DNA from: Poecilobothrus nobilitatus
Lineage: Eukaryota > Arthropoda > Insecta > Diptera > Dolichopodidae
Assembly (NCBI GenBank): GCA_947095535.1
Contig: OX352774.1
Span: 241,453,825-241,517,824, forward strand
Direction: 5' to 3'
Length of the DNA stretch: 64,000 nucleotides
The notes under the pieces are model-generated. The model had not been told where the DNA came from and searched no databases. It saw nothing but the letters and a program-made list of their open reading frames with translations. Positions 12,401-26,680 of this stretch are shown here, piece by piece. The translations under genes were made by a program, and so were the position numbers. Numbering within the stretch: position 1 is the first letter of the stretch; each line of letters begins with the position of its first letter.

Positions 12401-12885
12401 AATCAATAATCGATTTATAAATTTAAAGAAATATTAAGATATTAAAATTATAAAAATAAATATTGTAAAAAAAAACATGAAATTTATTACAAATTTCATT
12501 TTTAACAATTTTATTTTAATTTTTTATTTTTATTAGATTGAAATAGAATTGAAATGTAAATCAATGTATTAAAATTAATTTACATATTAAGTACAACATT
12601 TTGACCAATTGTTTATATTAATACAAGTCTATTAAAATTTAAAAATATTTTCAGTCCTTAGAAAACTTATGAAATTTTAAAACGGTAGATAATATTTTCT
12701 TTCAGATAACAATAGTCAATTTCTCACAATATTTGCTTACAGATAAAAAAAAAAAATAAGTGATATAATCTTTCTTTGAAGCAAAAGGGAAATTAAGTTT
12801 GTTGGACTTAAATCTGTGCAAGTAAATTTTTCAAATAAATTCATATAAAATTCTCCAGCCACGAAAATTATCTATGATATAAGTG

Positions 12886-13300
12886 TATATACCTAAAGAA
12901 AACAAAGTAAAATATCTAGGAATGACATTAGATGTTAAGTTAAGGTGAAAAGAGTGCGTAAAAAAAAGTCGAACCAGGATGTAAACATCTATTGACTACA
13001 AGGCTGAAACTCTAGATTCAACGCCAATAGGATATAAAATCTTGTTATAAATAACGAAAATGTTGTATTTGGTTGTGCGACATAAGTATATGCGATTGGG
13101 TCAAACTAACACTTAGTTCGAGAATACAAATTTTTGAAAATAAAATGTTACATGATATGGTACATCCTACCTTCTTCGAACAAATTTTCGATTTATAAGG
13201 GATTTAGAGATTCCTACTATAAGCGCAGAAATAAAAAAAACTCCAAATAAAAATTAAGACCTTTAAAAGTGTACATAAATGTAGAAGCATCAAAAACTTT
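12886..13300 (+). pseudogene. LINE reverse-transcriptase remnant (I/jockey-like)
   Basis: Plus-strand translation from 12886 gives PKENKVKYLGMTLDVKLR, a stop where Trp is expected, then KECVKK. This is the conserved KYLGVxLDxxLxW block after the RT domain of I/jockey-type non-LTR retrotransposons. Further on (about 13165-13235) come MVHPTFFEQIF and RDLEIPTISAEIKK, the C-terminal DLxIPTV block of the same ORF2. Stops and frameshifts separate the pieces. Dead 3' fragment. Confidence 0.72.
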
Positions 13301-14519
13301 TACAATATTAAAATGGTAATAGAAGGAACCTAAAAGAACCAGGTCTCCAGAATTAGCGATGAATGTACCTTTCCCTTCAAAATGGTATGAAGTTCTCGTA
13401 GATCTATAAGAGTTAGACGAAACTTATTAGTTAGTCTTTGATATTAGTTTTAATTTTTTATAACACGACTGGTCTTTTTAGTTAGATAAATTATGACTTC
13501 CTTTGTTGCGGATAGTATATTTCAATAATTTTCACTATTTTTAACCGAAGACAAAACATAACCATATTTTGATCATATTAGTTAAAATTACATAATCATA
13601 TTACATAACGTTAATCAACAAATGAAAAGTGTTTACGATTTTTTTTTTATCTAAGAATATATAAACAATTATGTAATCAATTAACAAAAAAGGTTTATTA
13701 AATCAACTTTTTTAATAATTTCATTCGAATATTGGAACAAGAAATTCAAGACAAGTACCTAAAGTTTTATGAACAGGTTTAGCTCAAACTTGTTCCTAAT
13801 CTAAAGTTACAATTCTTGATTTTCTTTCCATGTACTTACTTTTCCTTCACTTAGACCATTTGAAAATTGGTATGTCTGGACAAGGTGTATAAAATTACTT
13901 AAAAAAAAAAAACCCTTACTGTGCCATCTAATTGAACTGAAGCTTTTAAAATTCGATATACAATATTTTTAGATTTATATAATAAGAAAAGCTGATATCT
14001 TTTAAATAAAATTCCAGATTTTCACTTCAACTAATAATTTTTGATATACCTTTATTCAATTGCATTAGTATCTATTTTTAATAATAATAAATTGGATACA
14101 CTTAATCATCATCACTTAATTACACCGAACATCATAACATCAAACAAGCTATGAAGAAAAACAAAAACAAAAAAAAAAACGAAAACTCACACCCTTCTAT
14201 TAAAAAAAATGACAATCACTGCCGCACGTTGTTGTTAATTTTTTTTTTTTTAAATCAAGCCTTGAAATTTAAATTTTATAGTTTTTTGTTCTTTGTTTTT
14301 TTATGCACATGCATATTGAAATTCTTTTTTTTTTTTTTGTTTTTTTTTTTGTAAAAACTCTAGTTGTCATCAGTCACTTTTAAATTGCATAAATAAATTA
14401 TGTAAAAATTTATAATAAAAAAACATAATAAAAAAAAATTTTTTAATCATTGTCAACCATTACGAAAACAAAACAAAAAAAACGAAAAACTCAGTTTATA
14501 TTATTTATACTCGCTGTAA

Positions 14520-14680
14520 ATTAAGATGAGTTTTAGTTTTCTAATTGAATCACACAGCACAGCACTACGCATCTATAACTTATAACTATGTATATATTCG
14601 CGATTTAATCCTAGAGAAAAACTGAAAAAGATTGGCATGCTCCATTAAGGCGCCAATCACACACAAAGTAAGTACATATA
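14520..14680. promoter_or_regulatory. possible regulatory block with inverted CCAAT boxes
   Basis: Within a more mixed-composition patch, ATTGGC (14631-14636) and GCCAAT (14652-14657) form an inverted pair next to GGCGCC, and TTCGCGAT lies upstream. Candidate only. Confidence 0.18.
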
Positions 14681-15639
14681 TAAAACAAAGTCCAACAAAT
14701 TAATAAAGAAAAACAAAAAAAAAAATAATCATAAAAAATAAAAATAATTAAAACTCAGCTGTTTTTTTTTTTTTTTTAGAAGAAATTCTTTCAAATTACA
14801 GATGTGACATCAACTATCAAACATAATATAGAATTTAAATGGTTTCATATAGGATGATTTCATATAAAATGATGATCATAATAATGATAAATTTTTTTTT
14901 TTATCACTCAAAACTCTTTAGGCTCATAACATGTTATAATGACATTTAAAATTGTTACGGTGATGATGATGGCGATGCACTGCAGTTGTACACTGTCTAT
15001 TAAACATCAACAAGAAGGTGTAAAACTTATGATTTGACAAGATTTTAATTTAAATTTTACATGTTGCATTTTATTGTTGGTTAGTTAGTTAAATGTGTTG
15101 AAGTGATTTGTAGTTTTTGTTGTATTTACAAGATCTTGTAAGTTTGTAATGACTTAAATGATAATTTCAATCAGAAATTTTTCTACAATATACTAAGGAC
15201 AATTTTATAAATATTCAATGTAGGCGTCAGTCAGTCATTATAAATTTTCAATTTTCACAATAAAGAAAGTGCAGAGGAAAATGCAGTTTTTTTCTTTTTT
15301 TTTTATATAATAAATTTATCATGACAATTTATTTTGAATTTTTTTTATAAAAACAAGCTTTACATTTAGTTTAAACATTGTTATAAATGATTCAAAAGAC
15401 AAAAAGTAGCGAAGAAAAAAAAAAGGATTGGTGAATATTGAAGAGAAATTTATTTCTAAAATGTTTTGATCAATACCAACAATTAATGGTATATACATAT
15501 ATGTATTTTTTACATAAATATTATATTAAGTTGAGTGCAACAATTGACGTTCAACACAAAATGATAAATTGACTTTATTTATGTTAAAAAAAAAAAAAAC
15601 AATTTATTAATAGTTTTTTTTCTCTTTTACTTTACTCAG

Positions 15640-15765
15640 ATAGACTAACTAAGATTTTTCAATAATTGAATAACGTCGGTCTGATAATTCAACCTTTTTT
15701 TTTCTTAAATAGTCTTACTAAGATTTTTCAATTGAATTGAATGTCGGTCTGTTAATTCTACTTAA
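15640..15765. repeat. two-copy tandem repeat, about 69-bp period
   Basis: The two copies share ACTAAGATTTTTCAAT, then TTGAAT, then GTCGGTCTG, then TAATTC. This is a local duplication with no coding content. Confidence 0.8.
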
Positions 15766-18700
15766 TTTTTTCATTGGCCACTAAGATACTATACAAAGCA
15801 GTATAAATAAACATATTGGTCTCAACAACAAGCCAATATATTTACAAACCGTAGGTAAGTTTCCGTAGGTAACCGTAAGTAAGCGGAAATACTAATCCGC
15901 TGTGGCCAAATCTTAAACGATCAACTTGACTTTTATCCCTAAATCGCTGCAATATCGATAAGGTAACAGAAATTTTAACGACAGACTGCCTGATCGGTTC
16001 ACGTGCCAGAAGGTTAAGACTTCTCTTATATGATTTTTTCAGAACATACAAATATACAGAAAAAGAGGAATCAAACTTTCATCTACTCTTATTCTAAAAA
16101 ATTATAAATTGACTTTATCGATTTACAACGTTTTATATTAAGCTCCTAATGGTTTATTTAGGAAGAAAACGTAAACTAGGTTGTCACATTTGGCCTAAAC
16201 TGACTTAAGTAAATGTTTTTTTTTTTCGTTCAGAAACTATTTTGTCAAAATGTCAATTTGTTTTTGCGTCAGTTCGTTTCATTTTCAAGGATTCCCATTT
16301 CAAAAAGCTTTTTTTGCAGAGCATTACCAGTTTATATATAGAATTCATTTTACAGTCTGATCTACTTATCTTTAAGCATAGTTAACAAACTGTGTTGCAG
16401 ATGCGTCTCTGAATTCGTAAAATATCCTAAGAGAAATTCGACAAGTCTTTTTTAATATTTCTTCTACTTTTATTGATCGAATTGACTATTTCTTGAGTGG
16501 AAATTTTTATTTTTCTGACTTGGATATCCACGGAAAGATCAAGGCTATTGCAAAATTTTTTATTTTATAGTTAAGAAACTCAATTTATTACTATTATCAA
16601 TGAATTAAAAGTAAGTACGACAGCAAGACTCAATATATATCAAAAGCTAGACTCAACATATATGATAAAGTTGGAAGTATATTTTGGTGGTTATCCATAA
16701 TATTCTCAACTACAATTTAATCTATTTTTTTTATTAATAATTTATTTTTTGTTCAAAACTTGAAAAAAAAAAAAAAACTATTATTATTAAAACATGAGTT
16801 ACGGTATTTGATTGGTGCTATTTATTTACCTTGAGGCTAATCTATGGTATTACCATTATAATAAAGTAGAAACGCTAAAACATGTAACAAAACAAGCTAT
16901 GGAAATCAAAAAGAAAGATAGAAAAAATGAAAAAAAAAAAAAAAAAAGCGAGAGTGAAGTGGTACTAATAAATCTATCATTTATGATATTATATCTTTTT
17001 CATATTATAATAATTGTGATATCTATTGATTTGGAATTTAAACAAAAAAATATAGTAAAACGAGGAAAGAAATAAAATAATATAAAATAAATAATTAATA
17101 GAAGTGTTCCATTTGATTAAGTTATTGTGGTCTATTCAAAGAATTATTAATAAAGAGTATACAGTGTACAATAACAAATCTAAAAGAAAACAAGAAAAAA
17201 AGAATGACAATTACTTGGCATAGAATTACTATAGGTAAGTCTATGAATATAATATATATATATATATATGTATATGCATATTACTTTAAAATGATTAATA
17301 AAATTATTGATTTTTTCATTCTATACATTTTCTATTATTTACATAGATACTTTAATTTTATTTATAGTTATTACAAAACATGATTATTGTTAAAACTGCA
17401 CAAAGAATTATAATTAAAATTGCAAATTCAATATTGTTAACCCTGAAAAATGTTGAATCATAATAATAATTATGTAATGTTTAATTTAATAAATATAAAA
17501 ATCTTATAAAAATGGAACTTTAATTGAAATATTTTCCTTATAAGAAAATTAAGTGCAATTAGAAACTCATCGACTTAACGTCGGCTCAAGAAAGGTACCA
17601 AAGAAATCAATTTATAATAGACTTGATTAGAAGCAAACGAAATGACAATATGATGACGATATGATTTATATAATTATTTATAATTCTTGTTAAAATAACT
17701 TAGTATCAGTCTCTGTTGAAATTTAACACAATTACTCCTTATATTTTACGAATATGTTTTTACATAATATGTATGTAAGCATATCCTGTGTAAAAAATTT
17801 TACTGGATCGTGTCTATTCTTAGTGTCTATTTATGTTGGATCGCCTTGTTGAAACTTTTAAATTCTTATATCTATAACCCTTTTAAATAAAAACAAAAAT
17901 AATGATAAATAAAATAATGAAAGTATAGATCTATGGATTGTAATAAAAAACTGTGTATGAAACACTAAAGGAAATCAAGTCCTTTAAAAAGTTTCAGTAG
18001 CAAAATGCCTTTTTATATTTTTTATGATTAAAAATAAAAAAAATTCTATTCAAACGAAGTTTTAGACAAACATTTTTTTTTTAATTAGATCGGAAAAATT
18101 AGTTAATTGATTGTTAACTCAGTCGCGAATAAAATTTTTCCAAATATTTATATACATTATATATTATATAAGTAAAACTCTGCTTGAAAACTTTTGCAAG
18201 AGAAGTGTCCAAACTTTCAATAGAATGTCGATGATAATGCAGAATAAAAAAACTATTCAGAAAAGCATATAAAATAAACACATGTTCCAAATTTCGCAGA
18301 CAATCACATGTCATCAGCATGTCCATGTCATAAAAATAAAAATAAAAAAAAAAAATTACAAAGTAACAGAAAAAAAAAAAAAAAAAATGAAACTTAAAGT
18401 TAATGTAATGCATTAATGTGATGCATTTGTTTTATTTTTATTTTTTCATAACACCTATGCAAATCTTAAAATAAAATACATTATTAAATAAATACACCGC
18501 TTAAATACATTATTTTATTAATTTTTGTTTCTCCGATCCTAACCCCTTTATTTTAATCCTACCCTTGCCATATGAGCTCCATAAAAATTAAGCGTTCACA
18601 ATAGCTATAGAAAAGGAAAAATAGTGAATTAAAAAAAAAAAAAAACAAGAAAAAAATTCTACATATACTTTTATATATTTACATCACGCTTAATGCATTC

Positions 18701-19499
18701 AACAAAAGTAACAACAATAAAAACAAAAAAAAAAAAAACAAAAAAACAAAAACAAAAAAAATATATGAATGACATGCCAAATGTTAAAACTCGATTTTCG
18801 AAGTTCATTTTGTTTAACCCATTTAATAGATGTAAAATGTTTAATTTTTTTTTTAATAAACGCTCATCTTATACCTACTTTAAAAATAGAAAAAAAATGT
18901 ATATATATGTAAAAAATTGTATATATATATAAGTATATAATATGGGAAATACTGATCATATAAAGTAAAAATTACAATATTTTATCATATTAAATGTTAA
19001 AATCAAGAAAATAAGATTCAAATTACTTAGCATTGAAAATCTTATCCAAAGATTTCCCTGGATTGTATTGTATGAGCATTAGTAAATTGCTTCAGGCGCT
19101 TACCAATCATTCGAAAATTATAATATAACAAAAAAAAACAATGTTTAAAAATTTGTTTCAGATTGTAAATAAATTACATTATGTAGTTACATTTTAGTGA
19201 TCACACTTTGGTTGAATTGCATTAAATTGTATCAGAAATTGTTAAGAATCGGTTTTAGAGTATTTGAACTTTCAATTAAATTTCTTAGGGATTCAAGTAA
19301 ATTTTAGGGTGTTTTATACAAAATTATGGTATACAATTTCTACTATTATAATCTTTGAAATATAATGAAATAATTTATAATTCCTTTTATTTATATTGAT
19401 ATTAAGTCGTAACTGTGATACACCAAGATGTTTGGCTCTTGATGCACTTCCTTGAAATGAGTAATCGGACAGATCGACCCGAACTATTAAGTTCACCTT

Positions 19500-19590
19500 A
19501 TGACATCTAAAGCAGTGAAATTAAATTTGTGTAAAGCAGTGTTAAAGAAGTGTAAAACAGTGTTAGTGTTAGTGTACATCAGTGTTAAAG
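19500..19590. repeat. imperfect short tandem repeat (AGCAGTGTTAAAG-like)
   Basis: Repeated units of AAGCAGTG, GTGTAAA and CAGTGTTA variants over about 90 bp. Confidence 0.7.
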
Positions 19591-20810
19591 AAAATTCGAA
19601 AATAATTGTATATGTTTGTCTTAAAACCTAGTTGATAAGGTCAATAATAGTCTTATAACAAAATTAAACAGAATAATATTAGCTACTCTTTAATAGGTAA
19701 CTAACTATACATATTTCTTCCTAATGTTGATCCATTTATTTTTATTCAAATTGGTAACACTGATTATTTTATATAAAAGCAACATTAATAGTATGCAGCA
19801 CTGCTGATGTTAACAGAATTGATCGTGTTCAACTTTTTTTTACTGTTGCTGCTAGTTTTTATTTTTTTTGATTTTTTTTGTTAATTTGGAAAATTCGAAA
19901 ATTTTTCGTCATCATGAAAGGTGATAAATAATTTTGACATCAAAAATAAAAACAGACAATCAAAAAACGACATTTAAATGGATTAATTCGATGGAGATTT
20001 GATAGAGATACGATAATATTATACAAAAATGGAATAAGCAGGTAATTTAATTTTGAAACAAATACTTATAAGTTTTTTTTTTTTTTTATTTTGCTCAGAA
20101 AAAAAAAAAAAAAAACAGTAATAAAAAAAATTCAGTAAAAACGCCATCAAGTAGACAACAAGAGAAGAGACGCTGTATAAATTTAATGATGCTGTTAAAT
20201 GGTACGAAATGATGGAATTGTGTGTGGAACAAATGCAAGAATATATTTTTGTTTTTTTTGGTTTCTATAGAACTGATGAATTATTTTTTGTGGATTTATT
20301 ATTCATTAAAGCCGATTTAAATGATGCATGTAACGCAGATAAAAATGATAAAAAATTACAGTTTTACATAAAAAAAAAAAAGTGTTCGTAAAATGATTGA
20401 ACTGCGTGATATTTATAAAGTTAATGTGTAGGTGGTAAAATTTCAAATATTTTTCTCTTATATTTATATACTTAGATATACTTATATTAATTTGAATATT
20501 GATTATTTATATAGGAACTATTTGTAACTGCATTGGTTTTTTGCTTGCTTAAGAATTTTTAGAATCAATTACTATAACGTATATTATATTAACAATTACA
20601 GTAGAGATGTGATTATTGAACTTTTTCTGATTCATTTATGTGCGAACATTTCATGAACGTCCTTGACTTATAGTAAATCATTATAGTGATGTTTTAATTT
20701 GCTTGGTTTTTCAATTAAAAACAAAACGTTTTTAAAATATATTCAAAACGTTTTAACACCTTTTGTTTCTTTTAAGATTGCATTTTTTTATAATATTATT
20801 ATGGTACATA

Positions 20811-20873
20811 TATATGGTACATATTATGGTTTATATACATTGTTATGGTACATATTATGACTTATATACATTG
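20811..20873. repeat. two-copy tandem repeat, about 32 bp
   Basis: TATGGTACATATTATG followed by TTATATACATTG occurs twice in a row with few changes. Confidence 0.85.
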
Positions 20874-23800
20874 TAGTCAGGTACTTTTGTCAATCTGCGT
20901 TGGTCATTTCTAAAGATATTCTGAATATTACATATATAGGTTCTAATAGAAATTTTTCTTATTTTTTTGAGAATCTGAAAGCTTGGAGGATATTGAGAGA
21001 TTTAGTCGGTGCAATTTATTGGTAGATGTTGAATGCTACATTATGAAATTTTCTTCACCCCAGAAACAAACATTGAATAACACTGACTTTTATTGAGTAC
21101 CTACTTAAATCAGAAAATCAATATACAACTGAAAAAATATTTTTAAAAAAATTGAGTTATTCTTAAGAGAAAGATTGTTTCCAAACCATTAATCTTTACA
21201 TTTCCAAAGATTTTTGTTTAATTTCCTTAATAAATCTATTTTTTTTTTTATCATTTTCTTTTTTCGATTTTTCTTTTATTTACTATTGATTAGCTGCAAC
21301 TTAATAGCGAGTCGCTCTTAATGCTGACCTGTCACTGTCATTTAAGCAAACAAAAAATTCCTTTTCTTATTTTTTTATATTCCCTGTTCACTGCCTGATG
21401 TATTCCAATGACTGTCACCTCTGGAATAAAATACACACGCTTCTTTATTGTTGCCTTTTTTTTTGTATTTAGACAGTAATATAAAAAAAGTCACGCTTTT
21501 AAGGCGGGAAACAATTAAATTTTTTTTTTCACATTTAAATTGAATTGCACAGAAAAGAAAAAAAAAAACAAATTGAAAACTGTAAAAGGTGCGGATATTA
21601 AATAAAAAGTAAATAAATGGAATTCATTAAGAAACTTTAAAAGACTTAAACAGTCATATACCAGGTAATATTACTTTTACTGTAGAGTTTTGAAATTGAA
21701 ATAAAAAAAAAAAGAAGTAAAGAATAGGCGCACAATTCTGAACTTCTGATCATAAGGCATAGAAATTGATATTGTAATATTGTTTATTTTTTTCTTTTTA
21801 ATTTTTAATAACCTTCGGGTTGCTTTTCTTCCTTTTTATTTCATTTTTCTGCAATAAACTAAAATTAATTTAACTTCTTAAGATATCGATTTTAACTCAA
21901 TAATAAATAAATATATTATATACATATACAAGTATACCTATATATGTATATTTTTTAAAATTAATTTATTTTATTGATTCTTTTTATGGTAAAATACTGT
22001 AATAATGTTTAGTTGAGACGTGACCTATAATGGGGGGAAAATAAAAATTGCAACAAAATTAATACTAAATGAATTGATTTTTTTTGCTAAAAATTGTACT
22101 TAAATAATAATTTTATTTTCTAATTCAAAGAATATCTATATTTGGGTGGTATTTTTACAAGATGTTTTATAGTTATTTATTTATTTTTTTTATTTTTGTT
22201 TCGTTTAAAAAGAGAACAATTAAAAATTGAAAAATAGTCATGTATTATTGTGTTTATGCACGTAATTTTTCTTGTGGTATTATAAATTATTTAATAAGTA
22301 AAATTCTATTTTAGTATTTATTTTAAGTACCATTAAAGAGTTAGAAAAAAGAAACAATCGTAAAAAAATAGGTCGATATTGTGTTGTATGTAGATACAAT
22401 AAGTAACACACAAATTGAAATTCTATTGAAATTGTTTTTTTTTTTTTTTGTTCAAAAGTTTATGTTAAATATTGTCCAAGATAGGAAATGTTTATAGAAA
22501 AATAAGTATATATATAGAATTTGATAGTAAGAATCTGATATGAAAAGACCCACAAGAAGCGACCTCCCAAACAATGGAAATCTTTTTCAGTTGTTATAAC
22601 CTTAAGATTAAAAATTTTTATATGTGGTTTGTCTGTTTGTTTAAAAAGGAAAATAAGGAAAAATGTGATTAATTTAAATAAAGTTATATTCTTGTTAAGT
22701 TATGAATGGGTCACAATGATCCATTATCTGAAATCAAATTTAAAAATATGCTTAATGTTTAGTTGACTGATAAATAAAGTTTAGTTAAGTTTTATTATTT
22801 TATGCTGCTTCTAAAATTTTGAGATAATAATATCGTAAAAGTTGAGGACATTAACCTAACCTAATTTGAAGGATCTTCTATTTCTTTTTTTTTTTCTATA
22901 CTTTTTATTATCAGAATATCAAATCGAAATCTTAAAATTAATATTACTTATTATGTTAAAAGTTTTGTTTAGTCAAACGGAGACAATTTTAATATTCAAC
23001 ATATTCAGTTTTAGTATTTAACAAAGAATACATATATACATCTGTATATATACATATATCTGTTTTTTATTTATGGGAACTTTTATAAATTCTGATCACA
23101 TCTCACTCAAATCATCCTCATTTCACTTTTTTCATTTTTTTTTTTTTTTGTTAGTCGTTTCTTTATTTTAATCATTTCCTCCCTTTTTATCTTATAACCA
23201 ATTATCATTATTGAAAGAAAAAAAAAATAAATAAAAATTATTGCTATTTCTTCTTTCTTTTTGTTTTTGTTTTGTTTTGTTCTTTTTTTGAATATTGCAC
23301 TTTATCATTATATCCCACTCGTATTCGTATTGATCATTTTAAGTCATTCGCTTGTTTACATTTTATATTAAGAATCTTTAGTTTTTTTTTTTTTTTGGAG
23401 TAAAAATTTTATTTTCATTGTATGCCGAATGGTTAAGTATTAAGTATTTTGTCCTTTTAATAATTTAATAAAAAAAGAACATCAGTGGAATTTTAAATCA
23501 AGCGATAACGCCGTTAAATTTTACTTCAATTTTTATCTCGACTCTAATTCGATTTTAAAACTTCCTTATAAGCATACATGATACTGATCTTATGTTTAAT
23601 TAATTAATATGTTTAATTTATTACTAACTGACTTTAAAAAGATCATTTAAACTTCATCCTTTCTGAAGTGGGAAGAGGTAATGTTAGAAATATGTATGTA
23701 AGCATTATTTTACTCCTGGCAGCTTGCAAAGCAATGTCAAAGTTGTCGATTTCTAAGTTTTATTTTTCGAATTTCTTAAATTTTCAGTTTTGGAACTCGG

Positions 23801-25579
23801 CCAATGATTAAAATCTTTACAAAACTAGATCTAGCTATTTTTCTTTTCATTAATACTTTTAATTTTAACAGAGTTTATATTGTTATATACTTACATATTA
23901 AACTGAAAACTCAATATCTGAACGGAAAAGTACAATATCTATTGGTATACCCATTTATTAATGATATTAAAAATGTCTTTAACCTTAAAAAAAACAAATG
24001 TGTGAACATTAAGATTAAAAATAACTGCATAAATTAACATGAATTGGCACCCATTCGGAAATTCAAATATTTTATTGTTATTTTCTTTTTTTTTTAAATT
24101 GTGCAAAAATTATTGACTATAGATAGTATATTTATTGTTGTTGTTCTTGTTATTGTATTTGTTGTTTTTATTTAAATTTGTAACATAATTATCAGAAGTA
24201 ATAAAAGACTTGTACCAATTGACAGAGGCAACAAAAACAGAAAAAAAAAACAAATAACCGTCCAATGGTCCTATATAATCAAATGAACCGTAATTTTTTT
24301 TTTTTTTTTAACATTGTGAGACTGTTAATAAAATCCAAACGAAAACAGAGAAAGAAAGATAAGAAACAAAAAAAAAAACTGTAAATTGCTTTTTAATAAT
24401 TATAACAATAATATAATAATAATAAAAATAAATAAAAATCATTGGTCTGAGTGGTGATCATAAAAGAAAACAAAAATAGGGCCATGATCAAGTTCAGTGT
24501 AAGAAAAATAAAACAAATAAAGCGATATTATAATAACAGACATTAAAATTTGTCTCCTATAGATAAGTCTGTGAAATTAACGGAAAATTTAAAAGTTTTG
24601 ACAGGTTGAATTGTAGTGACAGGTTAAAAAAAAATTTTTTTTTACATTTTCTTTTTTCTTATTTCAGATTAAAAACCTGATTTTTTATGACTTTCCTTGT
24701 ACTTAATTTTTATTAAATTTCTTTTCTTTTATGTAAATAATTGCATGATATGCAAATTTATTGAGCCACATATTTTTAATAAAGATATACGCAAATCGAA
24801 AAATATGAGAAGAAAAGGATAATGAAAATTGTTTGAATAGAAAAATTAATTGTTTTTAATGGTAAAAAAAATCATTAATTTTAATTGAAAAATCTCGAAT
24901 CATGAAGTTTAAATTGATTAACCTGTAGCAAAAAATGTGGAAATAAATGTGGAAAAAATGAATGACACTTGCATTTTTATACTCGTATGAACATCTTTTA
25001 ATTTAAAGGTAAGTACTTGTAATAAATTTCTCATTACATTTCTGACACAATAATCAAAAAAAAAAATCAGCTGTCTCCACCACAGGACCGACCGTCACTA
25101 CACAAAAAGTACAATGCCAAAATTTATAGAGTTTTTACATAATAATTTATATCAAAGCAAAATAACTTCTAATAATTTAATAACATTTTGTTTTATTCAA
25201 TAAAAATAATTATATGCAATGAAATCGTAAAAATATATGTACATTCATTCATACATCCATTTATTATTATTATTATTGTAATGTATTATTATTGTAAAAT
25301 AATATTAAAAGTAAAAAATAATAAAAACTGTAAACAAATACAAAACAAACATAAGATTAATATTAAATCTGCTAACAAAAATTTTACTGTTTTAATTTTA
25401 TGTCATCAACAAATGAATAATTTACATTGGCATAGATATAAGTACATACATATGTATGAATAAAAATTTTTAGAGATATAAAAAAAAAACAAAAAAAAAT
25501 TGTTCATATAAATTCATATGGAGTGTTACGTATGAAATTTGGACTTAGAAAAAAAATTAAATGAAAGTTAAAGTTAGTC

Positions 25580-26010
25580 GGATCAAAAAATGTTCTATGG
25601 CAAAGTTGTTCCTCTTTACTTGTGTAACAACTTTTTCTTAATAATTTTTCTCACAAAATTTTGCTGTTACGAAATATTCGTAAAAAACTTAAAAAGTACA
25701 CTAGTAAACTACCACTTGCGGTTGTCCGATTTGCTCCAAAAGCTTATCAATTCGAGATATTTACGTCAAAACCTTAAATATGAAATTTCAAAAAATTCCG
25801 CTCAGTCGTTTAAGCTGTACACGTGCCCACAGACATACCCACACACACACACACACAGACGGACATCATGTTGAACATTTTTTTACAGCCTTCTCCACAC
25901 CGGAGTAGTGCATTTTTGCTTAAATCTCGGGTACAAATTTTTAGTATGAAAACAATACCTACCTTATACATTAATGTATGCGGTCGGTAAAAAGGAGATA
26001 AGCTAAGATT
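25580..26010. repeat. interspersed repeat with CAGTCGTTTAAGC...ACAGACGGACATC motif
   Basis: A block less A/T-rich than its surroundings, holding CTCAGTCGTTTAAGCTGTAC, a CCCACAGACATACCC stretch running into a (CA)n tract (25840-25856), then ACAGACGGACATC and CCACACCGGAGTAGTGC. Such a phrase ending in ...CAGACGGACA is typical of interspersed insect repeats, and the ACGGACA word recurs at the ends of the repeats near 32695 and 46173. The class is unknown. The 94-codon open frame over it is not a gene. Confidence 0.6.
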
Positions 26011-26079
26011 CTGAAATGTTTATCTTTTAATTTTTATAAAAATTTCAATTTGGCATTTGAACTTAAACAATTTCAACTT

Positions 26080-26680
26080 TGCGGTTTAAGTAGCTAACAT
26101 ACAGCTTCTTTCTTAAGATAATTATAACTCCGCCGCTAATTGAACTAAATATTTGAAATTGTCCTTTTGTGCCATGATCGCTGCAAAATTTTGTGGACTA
26201 GAGCTACCCTAAACTGTAATACAGTTTCTTTCTTTATATGAGGATAACGCAGTGTCTAGCTGAGTATTTAAAATTTTCCAAAAAGAAGTTAAGTTTTATG
26301 CAAACGACTTCTGCCAACATTTGTTTTGTCTAACTCAACTACACAATATAAATTCGGGTAGTTGCGAATTTTATATATGCTGATATTTTGATACTTTAAA
26401 AAGCTAAGCATCCATTAAAAATAAAATTTTAAAATTTTGTGAAAGAATTCCTTTAAACTTTGTTAGTATAGCGGGGTGAAGGAGCTGTCATAGAACTTTG
26501 AAATTTACATAAATACAATATATATATCTCATAGTTCTTAATGAAGTTAAATATGTATCTTAAATTTTTTAAAAGAATATAAAATTATCCGGAAACAACA
26601 TAAATTCGTTCAGATATCCTAGAGTTGACACAGTCTACTGTACAGTCTTCCTCATTTACTTAAAGTAAATATAAGACGAA
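26080..26680. repeat. dispersed repeat, family 2 copy with internal duplication
   Basis: The phrase ACAGCTTCTTTCTTAAGATAA recurs, diverged, about 120 bp later as ACAGTTTCTTTCTTTATATG. The latter, with its GATAACGCAGTGTC and AAGTTTTATG, matches 39175-39260, and GATATCCTAGAGTTGACAC (near 26614) matches GATATCCTAGAGCTGACAC at 39285. It is therefore the same family as 38800-39370. Confidence 0.65.

Noticed and set aside
15842..16051. 69-codon minus-strand frame with Arg/Leu-rich composition
   Set aside because: Overlaps a GTAGGTAAG-type short repeat and shows no family motif.
20209..20391. 60-codon plus-strand frame (MMELCVEQMQEY...)
   Set aside because: Composition is slightly more protein-like than its neighbours, but there is no homology I recognise and it ends in an A run.
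13300..25580. Nested genes or RNA genes inside the long intron
   Set aside because: Frames are short and A/T-driven, and plus-strand GTAAGT words (near 15855, 17233 and 25010) have no coding sequence in front of them.
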